Of a stretch of DNA of 64,000 nt, positions 25,889-34,407 are shown one piece after another. How positions within the stretch are numbered: the first letter of the stretch is position 1; the number at the start of each line of letters is the position of its first letter. Position numbers and translations under genes: made by a program. The notes under the pieces are model-generated. The model had not been told where the DNA came from. It searched no databases and saw only the letters and a list, made by a program, of their open reading frames with translations. Origin of the DNA: CALEAR01 sp035301485 (GTDB taxonomy: Bacteria; Pseudomonadota; Gammaproteobacteria; Pseudomonadales; Alcanivoracaceae); the NCBI GenBank assembly GCA_035301485.1, contig DATGUF010000041.1, positions 1 to 64,000 of the forward strand, written 5' to 3'.

Positions 25889-27103
25889 ATGGCCGCGTTT
25901 GAATATCGTTGTTTAGACCACAAAGGCAAAGTGCGTAAAGGCACTATGGAAGCCGATAGTGCTCGATGGGTAAGGCAAGAGTTACGCAAAAAAGGGTGGG
26001 TGCCCGTTTCAGTAGAAGAAATCGCGGGCCAAACTAAACGTACGCGGTTGTTTTCTCGTACAGGCAAGTTGAACACTTCAGAGCAGGCCTTAATAACCCG
26101 TCAGTTAGCCACACTTATTCGTTCAGGCTTGCCGATAGAAGAAGCATTGTCTGCGGTAGCTAAACAAACTAATAAAGAGCATATTCAGCACATTGTGTTA
26201 GGGGTGCGCAGCAAAGTGATGGAGGGGTTTAGTTTAGCTGCAAGCTTGGCTGAATACCCAAAAGCATTTAACCATATGTATTGCGCCACGGTGGCGGCAG
26301 GGGAAAAAAGCGGGCACCTTGAACAAGTGCTTGAGCAGCTCTCTGAATATCTTGAAACCCGTAGTGATGCTGGACGTACTGTTAGCCAATCTCTCATTTA
26401 TCCTGCTTTTATCATGGTGTTTTCTTTAATCATCATTGTGTTGATGATGACTTACGTTGTGCCACGTATGGTGGAAGTATTTTCACGTAACGAGCAAGCC
26501 TTACCCGTGCTCACCCGCATCATGATTAGTGTCAGCGACTTCTTCCGTGATTGGCTTTGGTTAGTGGCTATTATCATAGTTATTGCCATTGCCGGGTTTT
26601 ATAAGGCGTTGCAACAGCCTGCATTTCGTATGAAGGTGCACAAAAAACTGGCGCAAGCACCAATTATTGGGCAACTGGTGTGTACTTCTGATAGTACACG
26701 GCTAGCGAGCACTTTAGGGATTTTGGCGCGCAGCGGGGTGCCTCTGGTGGAAGCTATGGGTATTTCTAGCCAAGTAGTGAACAATTTAGCTATACGTGAA
26801 GCCGTGCTAGAAGCCACAAAACGTGTACGCGAAGGCGGCAGCTTAAGCCATGCCTTAAGCCGTAGTAGTTATTTCCCCCCTATGTTGGTACAAATGATTG
26901 CCAGTGGTGAAGCCAGTGGTGAGCTCGATCGTATGCTTACGCGCGGAGCAGAATATCAAGAAAAAGAGTTGTCAGGCGTCGTGGAAACTGTTGTTAGTTT
27001 ACTCGGCCCCTCGATGTTATTAATGATGGCCGGCTTAGTTTTCTTAATTGTGCTTGCCATGATGCAGCCCATCCTTCAAATGAACGCTTTATTTGCAATT
27101 TAA
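25889..27103 (+). CDS. gspF: type II secretion inner-membrane platform protein GspF
   Basis: 404 residues, two T2SSF cytoplasmic domains (about 70-190 and 270-390) and three membrane segments (IMVFSLIIIVLMMTYVVP near 170-190, LWLVAIIIVIAIAGF near 220-235, and a C-terminal LLMMAGLVFLIVLAMM). Opens with AAFEYRCLDHKGKVRKGTMEAD, the family's conserved N-terminus. Begins 2 bases after gspE. Confidence 0.95.
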   Translation: MAAFEYRCLDHKGKVRKGTMEADSARWVRQELRKKGWVPVSVEEIAGQTKRTRLFSRTGKLNTSEQALITRQLATLIRSGLPIEEALSAVAKQTNKEHIQHIVLGVRSKVMEGFSLAASLAEYPKAFNHMYCATVAAGEKSGHLEQVLEQLSEYLETRSDAGRTVSQSLIYPAFIMVFSLIIIVLMMTYVVPRMVEVFSRNEQALPVLTRIMISVSDFFRDWLWLVAIIIVIAIAGFYKALQQPAFRMKVHKKLAQAPIIGQLVCTSDSTRLASTLGILARSGVPLVEAMGISSQVVNNLAIREAVLEATKRVREGGSLSHALSRSSYFPPMLVQMIASGEASGELDRMLTRGAEYQEKELSGVVETVVSLLGPSMLLMMAGLVFLIVLAMMQPILQMNALFAI

Positions 27104-27129
27104 CCACTAAAACATGGAGTAGTAGTACG

Positions 27130-27576
27130 ATGAAACGTAACGCAATGGCTTCTTTACAACGCGGTTTAACCCTCATCGAGATCATGGTCGTTGTGGCCAT
27201 TATTGGCTTATTGGCCGCTTTAATTGTGCCTAACGTGATTGGCCAAGGAGAGCAAGCGAAAGTGGACTTAGCTAAAACCAATATGAGCAGTGTGGCAAGT
27301 GCTTTGGATATGTTTCGCCTCCACAACAGCCGCTATCCCACTAGCGATGAAGGCTTACGCGCCCTGGTTGAAAAGCCAAACAACGCTCGTAGTTGGCCGG
27401 AAGGTGGCTATTTGTCCCGTATACCACAGGATCCCTGGGGCAACGAGTTTATTTACTTAGGAGCTGAACAAGCTGATAACGGCCGTTTTGAACTCATTAG
27501 CCTTGGTGCAGACGGCATGGAAGGCGGCGAGGGCGCAAACCAAGATCTCTACTATCATGAGCTACAAAAGCAGTAG
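27130..27576 (+). CDS. gspG: major pseudopilin GspG
   Basis: 148 residues. Prepilin leader of 12 residues ending QRG, then LTLIEIMVVVAIIG with Glu at +5; the +1 residue is Leu, not the usual Phe. The calcium-binding and C-terminal pseudopilin motifs follow (PTSDEGLRALVEKP, IPQDPWGNEF). Polymerises into the pseudopilus after cleavage by the prepilin peptidase, which is not in this window. Confidence 0.95.
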   Translation: MKRNAMASLQRGLTLIEIMVVVAIIGLLAALIVPNVIGQGEQAKVDLAKTNMSSVASALDMFRLHNSRYPTSDEGLRALVEKPNNARSWPEGGYLSRIPQDPWGNEFIYLGAEQADNGRFELISLGADGMEGGEGANQDLYYHELQKQ

Positions 27577-27580
27577 CCGT

Positions 27581-28165
27581 ATGCAGCGCAGCCATCAAAC
27601 AGGCTTTACTCTTGTTGAAGTGATGGTCGTCGTGGTTCTGATGACACTGATGGCTGTGCTACTGCTGCCAAACATAAATCTTGGCGATAAAAACAAAAAT
27701 GAAAGTTTTGCTGTTAAAATTGAGATTTTATTTGCAGCCTTATCTGAGGAAAGCATTTTTAGTGGTGAATTGTTAGCGCTAAAAATCACTGACGATCATC
27801 TACAGCCGCTAAGGTTTGAATCTTATGAAGAGGGATTTAAGCCTTACTCGCAAGCAACTGGCAGTATTAAGCCATTACCAGTGCCAGCCACTTTAACGTT
27901 ACGATGGCGCGCTCAAGAAGAGTTGCAAAGAGAAGATTTCATAGCGGATGACCAAGTGCTCAGAGACTGGCAAGAAAGCGATCAAGCACAGGGCACTACC
28001 ACTACCTTTGGTGAAGAAAAAATTACTCCTGACGTCTTTTTTTATCCTAGTGGTGAAGCCAGTGCAGGCGTACTGTTTTTTTACTCAGCGCAAAATATCA
28101 CCAAAACAGAGTTTGAATTAGCACTCTCTCCGTTGGGGCGGGCCAGTTTGGAGCTGATAGAATGA
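27581..28165 (+). CDS. gspH: minor pseudopilin GspH
   Basis: About 194 residues. Prepilin leader QRSHQTG then FTLVEVMVVVVLM. Start uncertain: ATG 27581 gives an 8-residue leader and lies 5 bases after the gspG stop; ATG 27557 would overlap gspG and give a 16-residue leader. Neither has a good ribosome site, so coupling to gspG translation is likely. The C-terminal half is poorly conserved, as is usual for GspH. Confidence 0.88.
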   Translation: MQRSHQTGFTLVEVMVVVVLMTLMAVLLLPNINLGDKNKNESFAVKIEILFAALSEESIFSGELLALKITDDHLQPLRFESYEEGFKPYSQATGSIKPLPVPATLTLRWRAQEELQREDFIADDQVLRDWQESDQAQGTTTTFGEEKITPDVFFYPSGEASAGVLFFYSAQNITKTEFELALSPLGRASLELIE

Positions 28166-28572
28166 AGCAACAAAAAGGCTTTACGCTCATCGAAGTGTTA
28201 GTAGCGCTGGGAATTTTGGTATTTGCCATGATGGCACTCATGCAAAGCATTAGTAGTGCTGCGCGCCACACTTACATGCTAGATCAACACACGCAAGGAT
28301 ATATGCTAGCTAGTAATAAATTAGTGGAATTACAAGTGTTTCAACAATGGCCAAAAGTAGGCACGCAAACCACTCAAGAAACCGTCAATGGCGAAAAATG
28401 GCGTGTTGACACTATTATTAGCGAAGGTCCTTACCCAGGAACACGCCGTGTTGATATTGAAGTGGGGCCTGTCACGAAAAAAAAAGATGATTGGGAACCT
28501 GTTTATCACACTCTCACCATGCTCGGTGGGCCTGCCACAGTAATAGCGGTTAAGAAAGAGCCCACGGAATAA
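28162..28572 (+). CDS. gspI: minor pseudopilin GspI
   Basis: 136 residues, short leader MKQQKG then FTLIEVLVALGILVFAMMAL. Family features: ASNKLVELQ in the helix and a compact beta domain (NGEKWRVDTIISEGPYPGTRRVDIEV). Overlaps gspH by 4 bases. GspI nucleates the pseudopilus tip with GspJ and GspK. Confidence 0.92.
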   Translation: MKQQKGFTLIEVLVALGILVFAMMALMQSISSAARHTYMLDQHTQGYMLASNKLVELQVFQQWPKVGTQTTQETVNGEKWRVDTIISEGPYPGTRRVDIEVGPVTKKKDDWEPVYHTLTMLGGPATVIAVKKEPTE

Positions 28573-28573
28573 T

Positions 28574-29221
28574 ATGACTACCTCACAGCAACAGGGCTTT
28601 ACTTTATTAGAAGTTATTATCGCTATTGCTATTTTTGCGGCGATGTATGTGTTGGCTCAATATGCCTTTACACAATCCCTTGATCAGCGTGCTATGTTAG
28701 CCGAGCATGCAGAGATGAAGGAGGAGAAGCAACGGGCTCTGCTGTTTTTAACACAAGACATTGAACAGCTCATTGCACGGCCAGTGCGTGATAATTACGG
28801 TGACTTACAGCCCGCCTTATTAGGTACGCTAGATACGCTTAGCTTTAGCCGTTTAGGGTGGGCCAACGTGATGGATTTACGCCAACGTAGCCAAATTCAG
28901 CGCGTACATTATGCAGTAGATGATGGCCAACTGGTACGTTATCACTGGCCTTATTTAGACAGCCAAGTAGATGCAGAACCTATTGCTACACCGTTGTTAA
29001 ATGGAGTAGAAGAGGTTCGTTGGCGCTATTTAGCAGCGCAAAACAATGCTATGGAGTGGCAAGAGCTTTGGCCCCCCTTAGCCGCTGAACATACCCATGC
29101 TTTATACCAACCCTTGCCTCTAAGCCTTGAGCTCATGGTGTATTTTAAAGATGGTAGCGAACTTCACCGTTATTTTCGCACTGTCATTAACCCTTGGGTA
29201 ACAGGTGGCAATAATGGGTAA
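28574..29221 (+). CDS. gspJ: minor pseudopilin GspJ
   Basis: 215 residues, leader MTTSQQQG then FTLLEVIIAIAIFAAMYVLA. Family signatures include the long QRALLFLTQDIEQLIARPVRD helix region and GVEEVRWRYL in the C-terminal domain. One base after gspI; its end overlaps gspK. Confidence 0.92.
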   Translation: MTTSQQQGFTLLEVIIAIAIFAAMYVLAQYAFTQSLDQRAMLAEHAEMKEEKQRALLFLTQDIEQLIARPVRDNYGDLQPALLGTLDTLSFSRLGWANVMDLRQRSQIQRVHYAVDDGQLVRYHWPYLDSQVDAEPIATPLLNGVEEVRWRYLAAQNNAMEWQELWPPLAAEHTHALYQPLPLSLELMVYFKDGSELHRYFRTVINPWVTGGNNG

Positions 29222-30263
29222 ACAGCGAGGCATGGCGCTCATTGCGGTGCTACTGCTGGTGGCATTGATGGTTATTATAGGCACCGAAGTGATGTTTCGG
29301 CAGGATCGCTACTTTTCCCGCACGGAAAGCCTCGTAGAGTGGGATCAGCGCTATCAATATGCCATGGCGGCTGAAGTGGTTGCTTTGCGTGTGCTCAATG
29401 ACGATCTGCAGCAAGATCGAAATCACTCGATACTGACAGATGACTGCGTGAATGATTTTTGGGCGGTTGATTTACCTCCAACGCCCTATGAGAGCGCTTG
29501 GCTTACTGCTAGCGTCCAAGATCTGCAAGGTCGCTTTAACTTAAATAACCTCATCACTCAGCAAGGTGAAGAGTTTGTGCGAGATGAAAAAGCACAACTA
29601 CGCCTCGTTAGCTTGCTCGAAGGGCTGTTAACAGAACCCAACAAAGCTGAACAGTTGGCGGCGGAATTAAGCGACTGGATGGACAGTAATAATTTAATTG
29701 ACCACGTGCATGGAGCTGAAGATGCCGATTATCGTTGGCGCCGCACCCCTAACATTCCCATTGCCCATGAATCAGAATTAAGGGCTATTAAAAGCTTTAC
29801 CGCCAATGAATTTACTGACATAGAATTCTGGGGGCTTTTTGCCGCCTTGCCTATTGGCTCAAAATTAAACATTAACACGGCATCTCCCCTAGTGTTGAAC
29901 GCTTATTTTGCTGATACTGTAGGCGTTGATGGTACGGCCTATGTTTTAGAACAACGAAAAGAAGGCGCGATAGAAGATGTGTCAGCTTTATTAGCAAGCG
30001 GCCCATTTTCGCGCTTAGATGAAACACAAATTAACGAGCTAAAAGAACTTTTTAGTGTTCGTACAGAATATTTTCAGGTGATGGTAGAAGTAAGAACGAG
30101 GGATCATGCGCAACGTTTAGCCACCCGCATTCAGCGTTTAGAAACGGGGGAAACAAACGTTTATAGCCGCCAAGTGGTGCCACGTTTAAGGCCTATGGAG
30201 CCTGCTTGTAATCCATTTTATTTTAATGATTTAAACGAAAAAGGAAGCGGTGTTAATGGCTAA
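29214..30263 (+). CDS. gspK: tip pseudopilin GspK
   Basis: 349 residues, by far the largest pseudopilin, as expected. Short leader MGKQRG then MALIAVLLLVALMVIIG, with no Glu at +5, which is normal for GspK. Contains DLQGRFNLNNL and KLNINTAS, typical of its helical insertion and ferredoxin-like parts. ATG 29214 lies 6 bases after AGGTGG and overlaps the end of gspJ; an in-frame start at 29205 is less likely. Confidence 0.93.
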   Translation: MGKQRGMALIAVLLLVALMVIIGTEVMFRQDRYFSRTESLVEWDQRYQYAMAAEVVALRVLNDDLQQDRNHSILTDDCVNDFWAVDLPPTPYESAWLTASVQDLQGRFNLNNLITQQGEEFVRDEKAQLRLVSLLEGLLTEPNKAEQLAAELSDWMDSNNLIDHVHGAEDADYRWRRTPNIPIAHESELRAIKSFTANEFTDIEFWGLFAALPIGSKLNINTASPLVLNAYFADTVGVDGTAYVLEQRKEGAIEDVSALLASGPFSRLDETQINELKELFSVRTEYFQVMVEVRTRDHAQRLATRIQRLETGETNVYSRQVVPRLRPMEPACNPFYFNDLNEKGSGVNG

Positions 30264-31407
30264 CACTGTGATTTATCTGCCCGAGAGCGCGCTAGATAGC
30301 AGCGATCTGGATGCAGAGATAGCATATTACTTAAGCGACGACGGCGAAACACTTACTGCAGCCTCGCTACAGGAGGCCATGGCTCACTTTGCTCAAAGTG
30401 AAGTGAATGTGGTGATCTCTGCAAGTAACACTACCCTTACTTGGGTTGAGCTCAACCGCAAGCAAGCACGGCATTTAGATAAAGTGCTCCCGTTTCTCTT
30501 AGAAGAGAGCCTACTGAATGCACCTGAAACGTTGTGGTTTAGCCATCAAAAAGCTGTCAAAAATAGTAATCAATATCCAATTATTGTTTGCGACAAAGAA
30601 AAAATAGCGGCATTTATCGCTTACTTTATGCAACATTCTTGTCGTTTAGTGGGACTTTGGGTGGATGCTCAGCTGTGGTCGGGCCTTGCTCCCGCCCAAG
30701 TGGCACTGCCGAACTCAACGCTACTCATGCATGCCTCCCACAGTGGTTTACGCATTCCCACGGGCAGTTTAGACGCCACGGTAAGTGCACTGGGTTTAGC
30801 GGATGAAACTTTTACTGCACACAACCTTAATAGCGATCTACTTCAACAACTAATGAGCGCTATTCGCAATAGCAAGGGCATTAACCTTTTACATGGTGAA
30901 TTCTCTGCCAAAACAACGTCAACAGAGCAAAAACTGTGGCAGGAATGGAAGCCAAGCGTGTATTTTGTGGCCGCCGCTTTTGTCTTTGCCTGTATATTAA
31001 CTGTAGTACAAACAAGCCAGTACAAAAAAGCAGCCCACACAACACAGCAGCAAACGGTATCTTTGTACCAAGAGCTTTTCCCTGGTGCTTCGCCACCTCA
31101 ATTGCTACAACGCCAGTTTGAGACACAATTACGGCGCTTACAGCAATCTGGCAGCTCCACTAGCCGCTTCATGCAATTAATGTACCCAGTCGGGCAGCAA
31201 TTTAACTCACCGGCGATGAAACGCCTTGAGCCTCAACGATTGCAATATGACGAGCGCGACACTTATCTTTCGCTAGATGTGAGCGCTCCTGAATTTGCAG
31301 TGGTGGAGCAGTTTAGCCAAGCAATAAAGCAAAATAATCTAGCAGTAAGTATCGGTAATTCACGCACTGAAAGTGGCACAGTGCGCGCACGGTTACGAGT
31401 GGAATAA
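30256..31407 (+). CDS. gspL: type II secretion assembly protein GspL
   Basis: 383 residues: cytoplasmic actin-like domain (about 1-225), one membrane segment (VYFVAAAFVFACILTVV near 235-255), and a periplasmic ferredoxin-like domain. GspL links the ATPase GspE to GspM in the inner membrane. ATG 30256 follows AAGGAAG; it overlaps the gspK stop. Confidence 0.92.
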   Translation: MANTVIYLPESALDSSDLDAEIAYYLSDDGETLTAASLQEAMAHFAQSEVNVVISASNTTLTWVELNRKQARHLDKVLPFLLEESLLNAPETLWFSHQKAVKNSNQYPIIVCDKEKIAAFIAYFMQHSCRLVGLWVDAQLWSGLAPAQVALPNSTLLMHASHSGLRIPTGSLDATVSALGLADETFTAHNLNSDLLQQLMSAIRNSKGINLLHGEFSAKTTSTEQKLWQEWKPSVYFVAAAFVFACILTVVQTSQYKKAAHTTQQQTVSLYQELFPGASPPQLLQRQFETQLRRLQQSGSSTSRFMQLMYPVGQQFNSPAMKRLEPQRLQYDERDTYLSLDVSAPEFAVVEQFSQAIKQNNLAVSIGNSRTESGTVRARLRVE

Positions 31408-31410
31408 GAT

Positions 31411-31947
31411 ATGCGCCTATTGCAACCTTACCAAGATAAAATTAGAGCAACACTTGCACCTTATATCAATAAGTACCAACAACTTGAGGCGAGAGAACGC
31501 TTAGCGCTCACCGTGCTTGCTGCAGTTTTGTGTTTATGCGTTGCGTATTGGTTAGTGTGGTCGCCGCTAAACGCTAAACACAATGCGGCTAAAAACAATT
31601 ATTTAGCGCAGCAGCGAATTTTAACGTGGATGCAAGACCATGAAGGGGTAATTAAACAGTCCCGTTCGAGTGCGGCAGGAGCTGGTATCCTTAAAGACAG
31701 CCACAAAGATGTATTAAGCATTGCAAACAGCACTTCTGCACAGCAGGGAGTTCAATTACGCAGTTTTAGCCCAAGCGGTGCAAATAAGCTGAGTTTCCAG
31801 CTTGAGCAGCAAGAGTTTGTAGCTGTTATGAAATGGCTTTACGAGCTAGAAAGCACCTATGGCATTGAGGTGGCATCCATTGATATTTCAAATACGGCCA
31901 ACCCAGGTAAAGTGAACGTCCGAGCAAATATCGAACGCAAAAGATAA
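31411..31947 (+). CDS. gspM: type II secretion protein GspM
   Basis: 178 residues: short cytoplasmic N-terminus, one membrane segment (LALTVLAAVLCLCVAYWLVW near 30-50), then a periplasmic ferredoxin-like domain. Assigned from position after gspL and this layout. Three bases separate it from gspL. gspN, which follows in some clusters, is replaced here by a DUF1461-type gene. Confidence 0.9.
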   Translation: MRLLQPYQDKIRATLAPYINKYQQLEARERLALTVLAAVLCLCVAYWLVWSPLNAKHNAAKNNYLAQQRILTWMQDHEGVIKQSRSSAAGAGILKDSHKDVLSIANSTSAQQGVQLRSFSPSGANKLSFQLEQQEFVAVMKWLYELESTYGIEVASIDISNTANPGKVNVRANIERKR

Positions 31948-31961
31948 AGAGGAGAGTGCAC

Positions 31962-32693
31962 ATGACGCCAACAGCATTTTTTCGAGGGGCGTTATGGTGC
32001 TGTTACGCCCTCATTTGTCTTTTACTGGCACTTAGCATTTCCCTTTGGTACGTCGCTGCTTACGACTATGCCTTTGCTTATTGGTACGATTACTTAAAAA
32101 TAGGTGAGCATTTAAATACTTATGCTGCGCAAAACCATGTAAAGCCCTTTTTTCATCTCTTAGGCAAAGCAGAGCACGTTGCTGCCTTCCAACAAATTGC
32201 TAACGCCGTGCACAATAACGGGGTAGGCTTAGCTGATATTACTTACGTGTATCATGGCCACACAATTAAGCTATTAACCCACGCAGAAGTGGTGCACTTA
32301 GAAGATGTGGCGCGTTTGTTTCAGCGTGTGAAAACCACCTCCTTCTTATTATTTCTCCTTTGGCCTGTATTAGCGTGGGCAGTGTTTAAAAAACCATTAC
32401 CTTCTTTTTCGGCACGTTTTATAGCCGCGTTTTTAGGCCTAGCTCCACTGCTATTATGGTTGCTCATCGCCGGAGCAGAAGCGGTGTTTTATCAATTCCA
32501 TATTTGGTTGTTCCCACCAGAACACCCTTGGTTCTTCTATTGGGAAGAATCCCTAATGAGTGCTCTTATGAAAGCACCTTATCTGTTTGGTGCCATCGCA
32601 TTAATGATGTGCGCCATAACGATATTCTTCACGCCAGCTATTTATTGGTGTGGCCGTTTTATTGCAACGAAAATTATTGCACGGACAAAATAA
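31962..32693 (+). CDS. DUF1461/Lit-like integral membrane protein
   Basis: 243 residues with about five membrane segments and a periplasmic loop after the first. It carries the two patterns I associate with DUF1461: HAEVVHLEDVARLF (H112) after the first loop and FYQFHIWLFPPEHPW (H180) before WFFYWEESLM. In Gram-positive bacteria the family includes Lit, the lipoprotein intramolecular transacylase, whose activity needs two histidines in such positions. Function in Gram-negatives is not established. ATG 31962 is 7 bases after GGAG, and the gene starts 14 bases after gspM, so it is probably co-transcribed with the secretion genes. Recognition is by motif memory only. Confidence 0.65.
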   Translation: MTPTAFFRGALWCCYALICLLLALSISLWYVAAYDYAFAYWYDYLKIGEHLNTYAAQNHVKPFFHLLGKAEHVAAFQQIANAVHNNGVGLADITYVYHGHTIKLLTHAEVVHLEDVARLFQRVKTTSFLLFLLWPVLAWAVFKKPLPSFSARFIAAFLGLAPLLLWLLIAGAEAVFYQFHIWLFPPEHPWFFYWEESLMSALMKAPYLFGAIALMMCAITIFFTPAIYWCGRFIATKIIARTK

Positions 32694-32695
32694 AA

Positions 32696-32717
32696 CGGCC
32701 CACCAAAAGGCGGGCCG
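32696..32717. terminator. hairpin between convergent Lit-like gene and pntB
   Basis: Imperfect arms CGGCCCACC (32696-32704) and GGCGGGCCG (32709-32717) around AAAA. GC-rich but without a T-run on either side. Confidence 0.4.
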
Positions 32718-32740
32718 CTGAAGCTAAACGCTATGAATGA

Positions 32741-34126
32741 CTAGCCTTCTTTAAGGGCTGCGTTCACATCAATAATGGCTTGTTTACCATCACCGAATAA
32801 CATTAGGGTGTTATCCATAGCAAACAATGGGTTCGGTAGGCCTGCAAAGCCAGGGCTTAGAGAGCGCTTAACCACCACCACTGTTCTTGCTTTATCAACG
32901 TTAAGGATGGGCATGCCGTAAATAGGGCTGCTGGCATCCTCACGTGCCATGGGGTTGGTCACGTCGTTGGCACCAATAACAATGGCAACATCTGTCTGTT
33001 CAAAAGTCGGGTTAATAGCATCCATGTCTTTTAGTTTGTCGTAAGGCACTTCAGCTTCGGCGAGCAAGACGTTCATGTGGCCCGGCATGCGGCCAGCTAC
33101 AGGGTGAATTGCATATTCCACTTCCACGCCATTGGCTTCTAGCGTGTCGGCTAGATCACGCACTGCGTGCTGCGCCTGCGCCATCGCCAAACCAAAACCA
33201 GGAACAATTACCACACGCTGTGCCGTTTCCAAAATCATGGCTACTTCATCCGCTGATGAGGATTTTACTTTGCCAGCATATACTTCATCTGCATTAATGC
33301 TTTCGCCGCCTTCAGCCATAACGCCGAATAAAACATTCATGAGCGAGCGGTTCATAGCGCGGCACATGATTTGCGTTAGGATTAAGCCTGATGCACCTAC
33401 AAGTGCACCGGTGATAATAAGTGCGTTGTTATCCATGAGGAATCCGGCCGCAGCTGCTGCCACACCTGAATAGGAGTTTAAAAGGGCAATTACCACCGGC
33501 ATATCGGCACCACCAATAGGCAATACCAGCAGCACGCCTAGGGCAGCAGTGGTGATCAGCAATAACCAGTAAAGGCTGGTAGCCTCTGGGTTGTTTACAA
33601 GCAGAATAATCAGCAAAACAGCTAATGACACTAGCGCCACGTTCGCTATTTTCATGCCTGGAAAGCCCATAGGCTGCCCATCAATTAATTCTTGCAACTT
33701 AGCAAAAGCCACAAACGAACCTGTTAGTGTTACTGCACCCACCATGGTGGTAATACCCATTGCTGAAAGGGTTACGCCTGTGTGTGCGGCACCTAGTCCG
33801 GAGAAATACTCAGCTGCAGCGATGGCTACGGAGGAACCACCCCCAAAACCGTTCAGGGCAGCCACTAATTGCGGCATAGCAGTCATTTCTACGCGTCGGG
33901 CGAGGTTAACACCGATGGTTCCACCGATTATGCCGCCCCAAATAATGAGCTTATAGCTAATAATGTCTTTATGTAGAAGCGTTAGCAGAACGGCTAAAAT
34001 AAGGCCCGTGGCGGCTAGTTGGTTGCCGCGCACAGCCGTGCGGGGCTTGGTGAGCCCTTTAATGCCTAAAACAAACAAGGATGCTGAGATTAAGTAGCCT
34101 AAATCAATAAATTGTGAACTATCCAT
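32741..34126 (-). CDS. pntB: NAD(P) transhydrogenase subunit beta
   Basis: 461 residues. N-terminal half has about eight or nine membrane helices; the C-terminal domain III binds NADP(H), with VIVPGFGLAMAQAQHAV and GANDVTNPMA as its signatures. With PntAA and PntAB it couples proton entry to NADPH formation in the inner membrane. Stop lies 20 bases past the hairpin shared with the convergent gene; the gene starts 5 bases after pntAB. Confidence 0.95.
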   Translation of the reverse strand: MDSSQFIDLGYLISASLFVLGIKGLTKPRTAVRGNQLAATGLILAVLLTLLHKDIISYKLIIWGGIIGGTIGVNLARRVEMTAMPQLVAALNGFGGGSSVAIAAAEYFSGLGAAHTGVTLSAMGITTMVGAVTLTGSFVAFAKLQELIDGQPMGFPGMKIANVALVSLAVLLIILLVNNPEATSLYWLLLITTAALGVLLVLPIGGADMPVVIALLNSYSGVAAAAAGFLMDNNALIITGALVGASGLILTQIMCRAMNRSLMNVLFGVMAEGGESINADEVYAGKVKSSSADEVAMILETAQRVVIVPGFGLAMAQAQHAVRDLADTLEANGVEVEYAIHPVAGRMPGHMNVLLAEAEVPYDKLKDMDAINPTFEQTDVAIVIGANDVTNPMAREDASSPIYGMPILNVDKARTVVVVKRSLSPGFAGLPNPLFAMDNTLMLFGDGKQAIIDVNAALKEG

Positions 34127-34131
34127 GGTGC

Positions 34132-34407
34132 TTATTTCCTTTTAAACATGGCCAACATACGGTTAGTGACCATAAAGCCACCCACACCGTTGATGCTTGA
34201 AAGCACTACAGCCAAGAAACCAAAAAATGAAATTAAGGCACCGCTACCGCTACCGGCGGCAATCAGAGCACCCACGATGGTGATACCAGAAATGGCGTTG
34301 GTACCAGACATTAGCGGTGTATGAAGTGTAGGGGGCACTTTAGTAATGAGCTCCACACCCAGAAAAACCGCTAATATAAAAACGGTTAATTGAGCAATAA
34401 TATCCAT
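34132..34407 (-). CDS. pntAB: NAD(P) transhydrogenase subunit alpha, membrane part
   Basis: 91 residues with three membrane helices (IIAQLTVFILAVFLGVEL, ISGITIVGALIAAG, LISFFGFLAVVLSSING). In E. coli this segment is the C-terminus of a single PntA; the split form seen here is common in other proteobacteria. Overlaps the pntAA stop by one base. Confidence 0.95.
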   Translation of the reverse strand: MDIIAQLTVFILAVFLGVELITKVPPTLHTPLMSGTNAISGITIVGALIAAGSGSGALISFFGFLAVVLSSINGVGGFMVTNRMLAMFKRK

